A DNA stretch of 64,000 nucleotides from Luteimonas rhizosphaerae (lineage in GTDB: Bacteria; Pseudomonadota; Gammaproteobacteria; Xanthomonadales; Xanthomonadaceae): assembly GCF_002849595.1 (NCBI RefSeq), contig NZ_NRQR01000008.1, positions 1 to 64,000 on the forward strand, given 5' to 3'. This document shows, piece after piece, positions 29,747-39,272 of the stretch; the first letter of the stretch is position 1; each line of letters begins with the position of its first letter. The notes below the pieces were generated by a model, which saw nothing but the letters and a program-made list of their open reading frames with translations, was not told the DNA's origin and did no database searches. A program made the position numbers and the translations under genes.

Positions 29747-29767
29747 CGTGGCATCATGTATGCCACG
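29747..29767. promoter_or_regulatory. Palindrome CGTGGCAT-N5-ATGCCACG, copy 2
   Basis: Arms identical to those at 26864-26884, spacer CATGT, 148 bp before the DUF2971 gene. The repeated architecture in front of two different cargo genes points to a common regulator. Confidence 0.65.
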
Positions 29768-29914
29768 ATCAATGCTCGATGCGGTCGCGTGGAATCTGCA
29801 TCTTCATTGGATGGAGCCGCGTACAGGTTGCCCCGAGGTGAGAAGCGGAACCGATCGACGTAGAGCGGACCAGCGCCTGCATGCAGCGTGAGCAGTGGAT
29901 AAGGAAAACTGTAG

Positions 29915-30772
29915 ATGTTGATTGAGCGTGAATACCGAGCTACTCAAGATGAACTGCTGTACCACTATTGTTCTCCGGAAACCTTTCTGGCGATATGTAG
30001 CAGCAAGACATTGCGATTATCAGATATTTTTTCAATGAATGATTTTCTGGAAATGCATTGGGGATATGCAAGGTGGGCGCATGTTGCAACGAAGAGAGCC
30101 GAGAACTCTGAGGCGAAGCTTGTCGAGTCAATTGATCACGTTGTGTCATCTTCGACGTTTAATGTCCTCCCCCTAGCGGCGTGCTTTTCTTTGGGAGGTG
30201 ACATGTTAAGCCAGTGGCGCGCCTATGCTCAAAATGGATTGGGTTTTTCGCTTGGTTTCAAGGCAGATTCGCTTTGTCAGATGGCAGCTAGGCCATTGCG
30301 GGTGCTTTATGACCAGGAGAAACAAGAGCGAGAGATTGAAGATTTTATTGCGACGATGGAGAAGGTGGCCGAGGCTGAAGGTCACGAAAGTGACGACTTC
30401 TTTGAATTTTGCACTTGCTTTGCTTGCGACTTGGCTGCATTGAAAAATCCGTCGTTCTCTGAAGAGCAGGAAGTGCGCCTAATTCACTTGGTTAATTTTG
30501 TTAGAAGTAACGATTCGATTAAGATTCAGAGCTATGGGGGGACATCGTTTGGACACGAAGCTCCGCCCCTCCCAATTGGATTCAGCATGAGGGGTTCGGT
30601 TCCAGTGCCCCACATCGATATGAGTTTCTTAGATTCTGAAGGGAATCATCCTCTTGCTCGCGTGATTCTAGGGCCGAAAAACGAGGCGTTGGCCTCCGCA
30701 ATATCAGTATTCTTAGAAACTGTTGGTTTAGGCGGTGTCGAGGTGCTGAAGTCGCAGTCGTCTTATAGGTAA
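29915..30772 (+). CDS. DUF2971 protein
   Basis: A 285-residue protein matching DUF2971: YHYCSPETFLAICSSKTLRL, then FSMNDFLEM, and CFSLGGDMLSQWRAYAQNG, which corresponds to the conserved S..xDxxxxWxxYxxxxxG signature. Proteins of this family are often found in accessory and defence-rich regions; their biochemical activity is not settled. AT-rich and unlike the flanking chromosome. The second GTGGCAT palindrome lies upstream. Confidence 0.8.
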   Translation: MLIEREYRATQDELLYHYCSPETFLAICSSKTLRLSDIFSMNDFLEMHWGYARWAHVATKRAENSEAKLVESIDHVVSSSTFNVLPLAACFSLGGDMLSQWRAYAQNGLGFSLGFKADSLCQMAARPLRVLYDQEKQEREIEDFIATMEKVAEAEGHESDDFFEFCTCFACDLAALKNPSFSEEQEVRLIHLVNFVRSNDSIKIQSYGGTSFGHEAPPLPIGFSMRGSVPVPHIDMSFLDSEGNHPLARVILGPKNEALASAISVFLETVGLGGVEVLKSQSSYR

Positions 30773-30840
30773 TCTCCTGCAAGGGCCCTGCGAGGTGATG
30801 CATATTATTCAAATTACTAAAGCAATCAATAGTAGCTGCA

Positions 30841-31524
30841 ATGGCCGAGATTAAAGATTGGCAGATTCAGTCAGCTTGGTGGGCCTCCGGCATCTTCGCT
30901 ACTGGGGCAGTCTGGTATTTTCTATCGAGAGGTGATTTCTTCGCTGCGGGTGTGGGTGCGGCGGCGGCGCTATGCCTCGCGGCGGTCGCGATCGTTCTTC
31001 ACGTTTGGAAGGATCGTCAGGCTGCATCTACATTAGCCGGCTTGAGCGACGATACCTCCGAGTCTTATGTCCAACGCTACAGGGATGAGCCTAGTCACAT
31101 CCGCTTCATTAGGCATCTTCCTCGAGCGAGAAGAGTGGCCAAGGGAGAGGCTCAAGAGGGATGGGATACGGGCGTGACACTTGATATGCGCGAAGCCAGC
31201 TACACGTACATCGAGTTTCTCAAGTCGGTCTGGCTTAGGTTGGCAGAGTTCTACCCCGCTAATCATTTTGAGGGCGGCAGTCCTAGTCAATACATCTCTG
31301 ACCAAATCCAGCGGCAATACAGGTACCACAGCGCTCGGCATGAGCCAGATGGCAGTGGAACCGGCGGGACGATTGTTGGTGTCTTGACAGCTGGCGATGT
31401 CGCTGACGATCTAGAGCAGATGATTGAGGAAGCTGTGGAGAGCGTGTTTGGATATGACGAAAATTTTGATACGGGTGGATGGCTCGCGGACTGGCGCAAC
31501 GACTCGCTAGAAGAGGGCTCCTGA
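30841..31524 (+). CDS. Small two-helix membrane protein
   Basis: A 227-residue protein with two N-terminal membrane segments (AWWASGIFATGAVWYFL and AAALCLAAVAIVLHVW) and a soluble C-terminal part (YVQRYRDEPSHIRFIRHLPR, WLRLAEFYPANHFEGG, acidic end). No family recognised. It follows the DUF2971 gene and its last 18 nt overlap the end of the convergent KAP NTPase gene. Association with that NTPase is possible. Confidence 0.65.
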   Translation: MAEIKDWQIQSAWWASGIFATGAVWYFLSRGDFFAAGVGAAAALCLAAVAIVLHVWKDRQAASTLAGLSDDTSESYVQRYRDEPSHIRFIRHLPRARRVAKGEAQEGWDTGVTLDMREASYTYIEFLKSVWLRLAEFYPANHFEGGSPSQYISDQIQRQYRYHSARHEPDGSGTGGTIVGVLTAGDVADDLEQMIEEAVESVFGYDENFDTGGWLADWRNDSLEEGS

Positions 31525-32892
31525 AGCCCTCGCTAAATGAGTGACGATAGTTGACACGCGCGAGCGCCTAGTGAAGGACTGCTCCCAAAGCAATTCCGAG
31601 AAAAGCGCAGCTCCTTGTTCTCGATCTTCCTCTCGGAGGACATCGTGAGCGTTACTTTCCCAACATGCCAGAATGAACGAGATCATTTTCAACACGGGCA
31701 CGTCGTCCTCGGTATAGGTCGAGATCGACTTCTGTAGGAAGCCCTTCACACCCGCTTCGTCAATTGGTGCCCGGTACTGGTCTCTAACCAAGAAGCGTCC
31801 AACCAAGATAAATGTGAGCAGTGGTACGCTTAGCGGCGTTGTTTGCTCCGAGGACCATAGGAACTTGAGCCGAATAACCACTTGCTGCCAGTCCCGCATC
31901 GTCAAAGCTTCAGAGTGCTGCTCCAGTAGGCTCTTGAAGAACTCACGCCCTCTTCTCTCGATCGGTGCCTGAGCCGTCTGACTAACTCCGAGCTGCTCGA
32001 AGATTGCTTCTCTCACAAGGTCAGTGGGGGCTGGAGGCAGTGGAAGTCGAACGTCAATAAGTCTGCGGAAGTAGCTATCAGCGTCCAGCTCCGGGCTATA
32101 GGCCGCTCTTGCGGACTGAGCGAGCACGTTCCAGTCGTAGGACAGAATGAAAACGATCCCTGGGGTCTCAAAGTAGTGCTTCATACGCTCGATGAGCGAG
32201 ATGGTGTAGTCCGGCCTGCAACGGTCTAAATCATCAACGATGACGATGACTCTTGGCGAGCGGTCGCGATCCTTACCTTTTGCCGTGCGAACCAGTTCTG
32301 CCAGGCTTCTATGAAAGGCGTCGCCCTCGTCATCGATGTCGATCTCTTCTTTAACTGCATGCTCTGCTACAGCGCCCGCGACTTCTCCTAAGGTCGACGC
32401 AGCTATCGCATCTCCGCCGGACGCAACTACGGCTGCTGTCGTGATGCCCTTTGCCGCAGGACTGAACGTGATGCGAGCTGCCGAAGAGATGCGTTTATAC
32501 AGAGCCGCAGCGCTCTCCAGAAGCCGTTCTCGCGCTTCTTCATACGCCGGCACGTCTTCGCGTTCGAGCGCATCCTTCAGAAGGTCGGTCGCTTGGACTA
32601 CAGCTTTGGTGAAGCTGATCAGAGGGTCGCGTTTAGCCTCAGCTTTCCAAGCGTCCAGGACGACCACGGCCCAGTCGGGGGCGCTATGCCGAAGATCCTT
32701 CTCAAACATTTCGAGGAAGTAGCTTTTCCCCGTTCCCCACTGACCTTCCAGGCCGATTACCCATGAGTCGCTCTCGGCGCTCGCTATCGCAGAGCGAAGC
32801 AGTGCGGCGAAGTCTTTTCTACTGAGTTGATCGGCGGCGAATGGATCATCCGACGTGATCGCGCGATTGGTGGGGCGGTACAGAGTCGCCAT
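31507..32892 (-). CDS. KAP-family P-loop NTPase
   Basis: A 461-residue NTPase of the KAP group. Walker A is GQWGTGKS (residues ~50-57) and Walker B is VIVIVDDLDRC; a hydrophobic insert (AAKGITTAAVVASGGDAIAA) lies between them, where KAP proteins usually carry membrane helices. YTISLIERMKHYFETPGIVF and FILSYDWNVLAQS are typical downstream motifs. KAP NTPases act at membranes and are part of several defence systems. The ATG at 32892 opens MATLYRPTNRAITSDDPF; an upstream start 15 codons earlier is possible. Convergent with the small membrane protein. Confidence 0.85.
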   Translation of the reverse strand: MATLYRPTNRAITSDDPFAADQLSRKDFAALLRSAIASAESDSWVIGLEGQWGTGKSYFLEMFEKDLRHSAPDWAVVVLDAWKAEAKRDPLISFTKAVVQATDLLKDALEREDVPAYEEARERLLESAAALYKRISSAARITFSPAAKGITTAAVVASGGDAIAASTLGEVAGAVAEHAVKEEIDIDDEGDAFHRSLAELVRTAKGKDRDRSPRVIVIVDDLDRCRPDYTISLIERMKHYFETPGIVFILSYDWNVLAQSARAAYSPELDADSYFRRLIDVRLPLPPAPTDLVREAIFEQLGVSQTAQAPIERRGREFFKSLLEQHSEALTMRDWQQVVIRLKFLWSSEQTTPLSVPLLTFILVGRFLVRDQYRAPIDEAGVKGFLQKSISTYTEDDVPVLKMISFILACWESNAHDVLREEDREQGAALFSELLWEQSFTRRSRVSTIVTHLARASGALF

Positions 32893-33036
32893 CGGCTGTC
32901 CAGCATCCAGGTGGTCCTCGTTGCACATTACAAGCACTGAGAGCTACTGAGCAGAGGCAGGCTGAGCCGAGAGGAGTGTCATGATCAGGCCTATGACTTG
33001 ATTTAAGAGGCTCGGCTTATCAGGCACTTACGCTTC

Positions 33037-33189
33037 ACCGCCGGCGCATCGGCGCCGGACGTGCTGATCCAGGGCGTGCTCGAACGCCTGCGCGAGCTCG
33101 GCGCGGCGGGGATGCGCGAACTCGACGGCGAACCCGAGAACATGGTCTTCGCGCTGCCCCGCGAGCTGCGGGTCCAACTTGTCGATTGA
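33037..33189 (+). pseudogene. 3' fragment of ispH
   Basis: The last 51 codons of ispH including the TGA, with one C-to-G change at 33156 relative to the intact gene. There is no start or upstream part; it is a passenger of the island boundary. Confidence 0.93.
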
Positions 33190-33214
33190 CCGCGCGCCGC
33201 GCGCTCCCTAGAAT
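33186..33214 (+). promoter_or_regulatory. Promoter of the intact tRNA-Thr
   Basis: TTGACC and TAGAAT are 17 bp apart and end 11 bp before the tRNA. The -35 box overlaps the stop codon of the ispH fragment, which explains why a functional copy needs the ispH end. Confidence 0.8.
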
Positions 33215-33225
33215 TCGCGTCCCAG

Positions 33226-33301
33226 GCCGGAATAGCTCAGTTGGTAGAGCGGCGCATTCGTAATGCGTAGGTCGTAGGTTCGATTCCTATTTCCGGCACC
33301 A
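33226..33301 (+). tRNA. tRNA-Thr(CGT)
   Basis: A 76-nt tRNA with encoded CCA. The acceptor pairs GCCGGAA/TTCCGGC, the D arm is GCTC/GAGC, the anticodon stem GCGCA/TGCGT encloses TTCGTAA with anticodon CGT, and the T arm is GTAGG/CCTAT. Nucleotides 1-43 belong to the island-borne repeat and the rest is the chromosomal 3' half. Confidence 0.97.
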
Positions 33302-33312
33302 GCGTCACGAGC

Positions 33313-33341
33313 ACGGGCAGCCCATCGGGTTGCCCGTTTTC
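33313..33341 (+). terminator. Terminator after tRNA-Thr
   Basis: ACGGGCAGCCC and GGGTTGCCCGT form an 11-bp stem (one G-T pair) with an ATC loop, followed by TTTT. Confidence 0.9.
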
Positions 33342-33350
33342 GTTGCGGCG

Positions 33351-34406
33351 TTAGGGCGCGACCACGCGGTTGCGGCCCGCGGCCTTGGCGCGATACAGCG
33401 CGGCGTCGGCTTCGCGGATCCACAGATCGGGCGCCTCGTGGCCGGCATGCAGCGCGGCCACGCCGATGCTGACCGTGCACGCCAGTCCCGGCTCCGCTTC
33501 GAACGCCAGCTCGGCGATGCGCGCGCGGATGCGCTCGCCGAGGTCGAGCGCCGCAGGCAGGCCGCCGTCGTGGATCAGCACCGCGAACTCGTCACCGCCG
33601 ATACGCGCGGGGACGTCGTGCTCGCGGACGCATTCGCGCAGCACCTGGGCGACGGCCCGGATGACCAGGTCGCCCATGCCATGGCCGCAGCGGTCGTTGA
33701 TGCTCTTGAACTCGTCGATGTCCACCAGCAGCAGCGCCGCCTGGCGGCCGTCGCGATGGAAGCGCGCATGGGCGAGCAGCATGCGCGCATCGAAGTGCCG
33801 GCGGTTGGGCAGATCGCTGCTGACATCGGTGCGGTTGAGGCGCTCGAGCAGGCGGTTCTGGCGCGTGATCTTCTGGCCCAGGCGGTAGGTCACCGTGCTC
33901 AGGGCCATGTGGTAGCCGAACAGCAGGGGCAGGCAGGCGAGCAGGGTCTGCGTCGACAGCGTCGACGAGAACGGGAAACCCAGCAGTGCCCACGTCGCCA
34001 GGAATGCCGTCGCGATGGCGAGCACCGCGCGCGCCAGCAGCCGCCAGCCGCCGGCCGCGAGCCGGTCGGTGCACAGCACGCTCAGCAGTACCGCGCTGGG
34101 CAAGGGGCTGACCGCCATCGCCGCGATCCAGGCGCCGCCCATCGCGGCATCGATGACGAGGTGCCGGTATTCGGCCTTGACCGGCCGGCGCGCGCGGGAC
34201 GCGAGCAGGCGTGCCAGCTGCGGCCACAGCAGCGCGTTGGCGAGCAGCAGCGCCCACAGCCAGCCCGGCGCGGCGCGTTCCCACAGCACCGATGCGATCG
34301 GCAGCGCGCACAAGGCCGTGCCCAGCATGCGCATGCGGTGCATGCGCACCACGAACCGTGCCGACGGCGTGCGGCGTCGTTCGACGATGTCGTCGTAATA
34401 CGGCAT
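33351..34406 (-). CDS. Diguanylate cyclase with MASE2 membrane domain
   Basis: A 351-residue protein. The N terminus (RRRTPSARFVVRMHRMRMLG and several membrane helices) fits the MASE2 sensor domain of AdrA/DgcC-type cyclases. The C-terminal GGDEF domain has NRTDVSSDLPNRRHFD, the active site RIGGDEFAVL and an intact inhibitory RxxD site (REHD) five residues before it. It should make c-di-GMP and be feedback-inhibited. The ATG at 34406 gives MPYYDDIVERRRTPS; divergent from radA. Confidence 0.92.
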   Translation of the reverse strand: MPYYDDIVERRRTPSARFVVRMHRMRMLGTALCALPIASVLWERAAPGWLWALLLANALLWPQLARLLASRARRPVKAEYRHLVIDAAMGGAWIAAMAVSPLPSAVLLSVLCTDRLAAGGWRLLARAVLAIATAFLATWALLGFPFSSTLSTQTLLACLPLLFGYHMALSTVTYRLGQKITRQNRLLERLNRTDVSSDLPNRRHFDARMLLAHARFHRDGRQAALLLVDIDEFKSINDRCGHGMGDLVIRAVAQVLRECVREHDVPARIGGDEFAVLIHDGGLPAALDLGERIRARIAELAFEAEPGLACTVSIGVAALHAGHEAPDLWIREADAALYRAKAAGRNRVVAP

Positions 34407-34540
34407 GGGAAACCGGGCGCGCGGTGTGACGGGTTGCACAGTGTCGCGCAACTGCGGCGGAGCGCGCACGGCCGCGTGGGTCTCGGCCGGTGCGACCGGG
34501 CGCAGGTATCCTGCCGCGACCCCCCGCGACTGGAACCTCC

Positions 34541-35929
<1,389 letters not shown>

Positions 35930-35969
35930 CGTACCGCGACGGCGAGCACGCGCTGGCTAGAATGCGGCG

Positions 35970-36536
35970 ATGCCCCGCCCTTCCACGATGACCGTCGCGC
36001 GCGTCGTTTCCATCGTCCTGCATCCTTTCGTCGTGTTCGCAGCGCTCGCCTTGCTCGCGGCCTGGCGGGTCGAGCCCGCGTCGCTCGCACGCACCGCCCT
36101 CGGCATCGGCACGGCGATCGCCATCGTGTCTGCTTTCATCTGGCAGCGGCGCTGTAGTGGGCACTGGCAGACGGTCGATGCCTCACGACGGCAGGAGCGG
36201 CCGCTGCTGTACGCGCTCGCGCTGCTGGTCGCCGGTGGCTACTGGCTGTGGATGGGCGGGCGCGGGTCGACAACGTCGAACGGCGTGCTCGCCACGGTCG
36301 CGATGCTGTGCGTCGCCGGCATCGCCAACCGCTGGATCAAGCTGTCGTTGCACCTGGCGAGCCTGGCATTCGCGGGTGTCGCCCTGTGGCCGCTGTGGTC
36401 GGCGGCGTCGCTCGCAGCACTGGGGGCGCTGCCCCTGCTGGCCTGGGCGCGTCTGCGGATGTCGCGGCATACGCTGCCCGAAGTCATCGGCGGCGCCGCA
36501 TTGGGACTGGCGACGGGCGCGATCCTGCTCGTGTAG
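35970..36536 (+). CDS. PAP2-like membrane protein
   Basis: A 188-residue protein with about five membrane segments. It keeps weak traces of PAP2 phosphatase motifs (SRRQERPLLYAL; SLHLASLAFAG; RMSRHTLPEVIGGAALG), but the canonical PSGH and the catalytic histidines are not clearly preserved, so activity is uncertain. Shortly downstream of radA on the same strand. Confidence 0.65.
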   Translation: MPRPSTMTVARVVSIVLHPFVVFAALALLAAWRVEPASLARTALGIGTAIAIVSAFIWQRRCSGHWQTVDASRRQERPLLYALALLVAGGYWLWMGGRGSTTSNGVLATVAMLCVAGIANRWIKLSLHLASLAFAGVALWPLWSAASLAALGALPLLAWARLRMSRHTLPEVIGGAALGLATGAILLV

Positions 36537-36615
36537 GCGCGCGCTGGCGCGCGAGGGACGTTCAACGAAACGGGCCATCGCGTGCGCGCCTGCAGGGCGC
36601 CGAGGCGCGGCGCGA

Positions 36616-38187
36616 TCAATGGCCGCCGCTGGCCGCGCCGCCGAGCTTTGCCGCGAATGGCGGCCTGGCGATCCAGACGAACACGATCACCAGCAGGAAC
36701 AGGATGCCGAGCAGGTGGAAGATCTCGTTGAAGCCGAGCTGCGCGGCCTGCTGCGAGATCATCTGGTTGAGCGCCAGCGCCCCGCGTTGCGGATCGCCCT
36801 GGCCGAGCGTGGCGACGGTCTGCTGGATCGCCGGATCCTGCGCGGCGATGTGTTCGGTCAGCTGCGCGTGATGCACGGTGCTGCGCTGGTTCCAGCCCCA
36901 GGTGGTCAACGACGCGGCGAAGCTGCCGCCGAGCGTGCGGCAGAACGTCGCCAGGCCGGAGCCCGCGGCGATCTCGTGCGGCTCCAGGTCCGACAGCAGG
37001 ATCGTCAACACCGGCATGAAGAACAGCGCGACGCCCAGGCCCTGCCACAGCTGCACGGTGGCGATGTGCTGGAAGTCGACGTCGAGGTTGAAGCCCGAGC
37101 GCAGGAAGCTGGTGAACGCCATGACGATGAAGGCGAAGCTGGCGAGGATGCGCAGGTCGAAGCGCGTCGCGTACTTGCCGACCAGCGGCGTCAGCAGCAC
37201 CGGCAGGATGCCGATGGGCGCGGTCGCGAACCCGGCCCAGATCGGCGTGTAGCCGAGGTTGCGCTGCAGCCACAGGGGGACCAGCAGGCCGACGGCGAAG
37301 AACGCGGAGTAGCCAAGCACCATCGCGATCGTGCCGAAGGCGAAATTGCGGTGCCGGAACAGGCGCAGGTTGACGATCGGGTCCTTCTCGGTGAGTTCCC
37401 AGATCAGGAACACCGCCAGTCCCAGCACCGCGACGATCGCGAGCACGACGATCTTCGTCGAGGCGAACCAGTCCTCGTCGTTGCCGAGGTCGAGCAGGGT
37501 CTGCAGCGCGCCGACGCCGAGGATCAGGGTGACCAGGCCGACGTAATCCATCTTCGGCGTTTCGAGCGTCTCCGGCCGGCCGCGCAGCTGGTTGGCGACG
37601 ACGAGGCTGGCGAAGATGCCGATGGGCACGTTGATGAAGAAGATCCATTCCCAGCTGTAGTTGTCGGTGATCCAGCCGCCGAGGATCGGCCCGCAGATCG
37701 GCGCGACCACGGTCACCATCGCCAGCAGCGCGATCGCCTGCCCGCGTTTGGCCGGTGGATAGATCGAGATCAGCAGCGCCTGGGTCACCGGATACATCGG
37801 CCCGGCGACGAAGCCCTGCAGGGCGCGCGCGACGACCAGCAGGCCCATGCTCGATGCCAGCCCGCACAGCAGCGAGGCGATGACGAACGCGAACGTCGCC
37901 CAGACGAACAGTTTCCGCTCGCCGAAGCGGCGGGTCATGTAGCCGGTCAGCGGCAGGGCGATCGCGTTGCTGACCGCGAACGAGGTGATGACCCAGGTGG
38001 CCTGGTTGGAACTCGCGCCGAGATTGCCGGCGATCGTCGGCAGCGACACGTTGGCGATCGTGATGTCGAGCACCTGCATGAACGACGCCAGCGCGAGGCC
38101 GATCGTCGTCAGCGCGAGATTCGGCGGACGGAACGCGGTCGGCGCGGCTTGCGCCGGCGCCGCATCGTCTGCAGTCGTGGAAGCCAT
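36616..38187 (-). CDS. emrB: MFS multidrug transporter, EmrB/DHA2 type
   Basis: A 523-residue, 14-helix major facilitator of the DHA2 family that drives drug efflux with proton antiport. Typical are LALASFMQVLDITIANVSLP, the motif A loop YMTRRFGERKLF and GFVAGPMYPVTQALLI; motif C appears as GPILGGWITDNYSWEWIF. Last gene of the marR-OMF-emrA-emrB operon. Because emrA is disrupted, the tripartite pump may be non-functional. Confidence 0.93.
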   Translation of the reverse strand: MASTTADDAAPAQAAPTAFRPPNLALTTIGLALASFMQVLDITIANVSLPTIAGNLGASSNQATWVITSFAVSNAIALPLTGYMTRRFGERKLFVWATFAFVIASLLCGLASSMGLLVVARALQGFVAGPMYPVTQALLISIYPPAKRGQAIALLAMVTVVAPICGPILGGWITDNYSWEWIFFINVPIGIFASLVVANQLRGRPETLETPKMDYVGLVTLILGVGALQTLLDLGNDEDWFASTKIVVLAIVAVLGLAVFLIWELTEKDPIVNLRLFRHRNFAFGTIAMVLGYSAFFAVGLLVPLWLQRNLGYTPIWAGFATAPIGILPVLLTPLVGKYATRFDLRILASFAFIVMAFTSFLRSGFNLDVDFQHIATVQLWQGLGVALFFMPVLTILLSDLEPHEIAAGSGLATFCRTLGGSFAASLTTWGWNQRSTVHHAQLTEHIAAQDPAIQQTVATLGQGDPQRGALALNQMISQQAAQLGFNEIFHLLGILFLLVIVFVWIARPPFAAKLGGAASGGH

Positions 38188-38217
38188 GATCGGTACTCGC
38201 GGTGGGGAACGCGCGAC

Positions 38218-39272
38218 TCAGCGGGCCGCGGTCGCGGTCGTCGGCAGGTTCTGTTCGATGGTGCGCGCGATCAGCGCATCGGCCGCCTGCAGCTCGTCGG
38301 CATAGGCACGGGTCGACAGCAGCGGCGTCGCGTTGCGCGCGCTGTCGGCAGCGAGCACCGGGCCGTCCTGGTCGCGGATCGACACGTCGACATGCATGCT
38401 CAGCCCGAGTCGCAGCGGATGCGCGGCGACCTGCGCTGGGTCGAGTTCGATCCGCACCGGCACGCGCTGCACGATCTTGATCCAGTTGCCGCTGGCGTTC
38501 TGCGCCGGCAGCAGCGAGAACGCGCTGCCCGTGCCCAGCCCGAGGCTCGCGACGTGGCCGTCGTAGCGCACGTCGCTGCCGTAGAGATCGGCGTGCACGT
38601 CCACGGGCTGGCCGATGCGCATCTTCGTCAGCTGGGTTTCCTTGAAGTTCGCCTCGACCCACACCTGTTCGAGCGGCACGATCGTCATCAGGGTGTTGCC
38701 CGGCTGCACGCGCTGGCCCAGCTGGACCTCGCGCCTGGCGACGTGGCCCGACACCGGCGCGACGATCGCCGTGCGTTCGCGGTTGAGATAGGCCTGGCGC
38801 AGCTGCGACGCGGCGGCTTCGACCTGCGGCTGGCTGGCGATCTCGGTCGACGCTTCACGTCCGCGCGCGCCTGGGCCACCGCGACCTGGCGCGCGGCGAG
38901 TTCCGCCTGGCCGGATTCAACGCTGCTGTAGAGGCCGCGCACCTCGCGCACGGTGCCGGCGAGATGGGCGACGGCCTGATCGAAGGCGACCTGCGCATCG
39001 TTCGGATCGAGGTGCACCAGCGCCTGGCCCGCGTCGACCTTCATGCCGTCGTCGGCGTCGATCGACACGACCGTGCCCATCGTCTGCGGCACGATGCTGA
39101 CGACGTTGCCCTGCACGTAGGCATCGTCGGTGTCCTCGTGCCAGCGCACGACCAGCAGGTAGTAGGCAAGCCAGGCGACGAACGCGACCACGGCGACGAG
39201 CGCGAGCAGCAGCAGGGCGCGACGGCGCTTGTGGTTCGGCGGGGACGGAGGCGCGGAAGTCTGTGCGTTCAT
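38218..39272 (-). pseudogene. emrA: emrA (HlyD-type adaptor) with internal deletion and frameshift
   Basis: The first frame encodes an N-terminal cytoplasmic and membrane anchor (ALLLLALVAVVAFVAWLAYY), the lipoyl half (DDAYVQGNVVSIVPQTMGTV) and part of the hairpin, ending sensibly at ARADVKRR. Another frame then resumes with TEIASQPQVEAAASQL, APVSGHVARREVQLGQRVQP and TGSAFSLLPAQNASGNWIKI to the end. The switch lies at about 38845-38860. Compared with E. coli EmrA, roughly 45-50 residues of coiled coil are missing at that point, so a deletion not divisible by three broke the gene. Start overlaps the OMF stop (ATGA). Confidence 0.85.

Larger units (their letters stand above)
18661..33268. mobile_element. 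Integrative genomic island in tRNA-Thr(CGT) with defence-like cargo
   Basis: A 14.6-kb region of visibly lower GC and different codon use between a broken and an intact tRNA-Thr, bounded by 232-bp direct repeats. A tyrosine integrase lies next to the left boundary. Cargo includes two HNH nucleases (one broken), a PD-(D/E)XK-like nuclease, DUF2971, a KAP NTPase, small membrane proteins and XRE and MarR regulators. No transfer, capsid or replication genes are seen, so it would need help to move between cells. Confidence 0.9.
33037..33268. repeat. Right 232-bp direct repeat flanking the island (attR side)
   Basis: The second copy of 18429-18660. It carries the ispH tail, the tRNA promoter and tRNA nucleotides 1-43, and runs directly into the native 3' half of the tRNA. 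Confidence 0.95.

Noticed and set aside
18661-33036. Island as an intact prophage or conjugative element
   Set aside because: No capsid, tail, terminase, lysis, relaxase or type IV secretion genes are visible; only an integrase and cargo.
33208-33480. Open frame ending in the string PLYQLSYSGLGREF, also seen at 18600-18878
   Set aside because: This is the reverse strand of the tRNA-Thr gene and its promoter; such peptides are frequent false annotations next to tRNAs.
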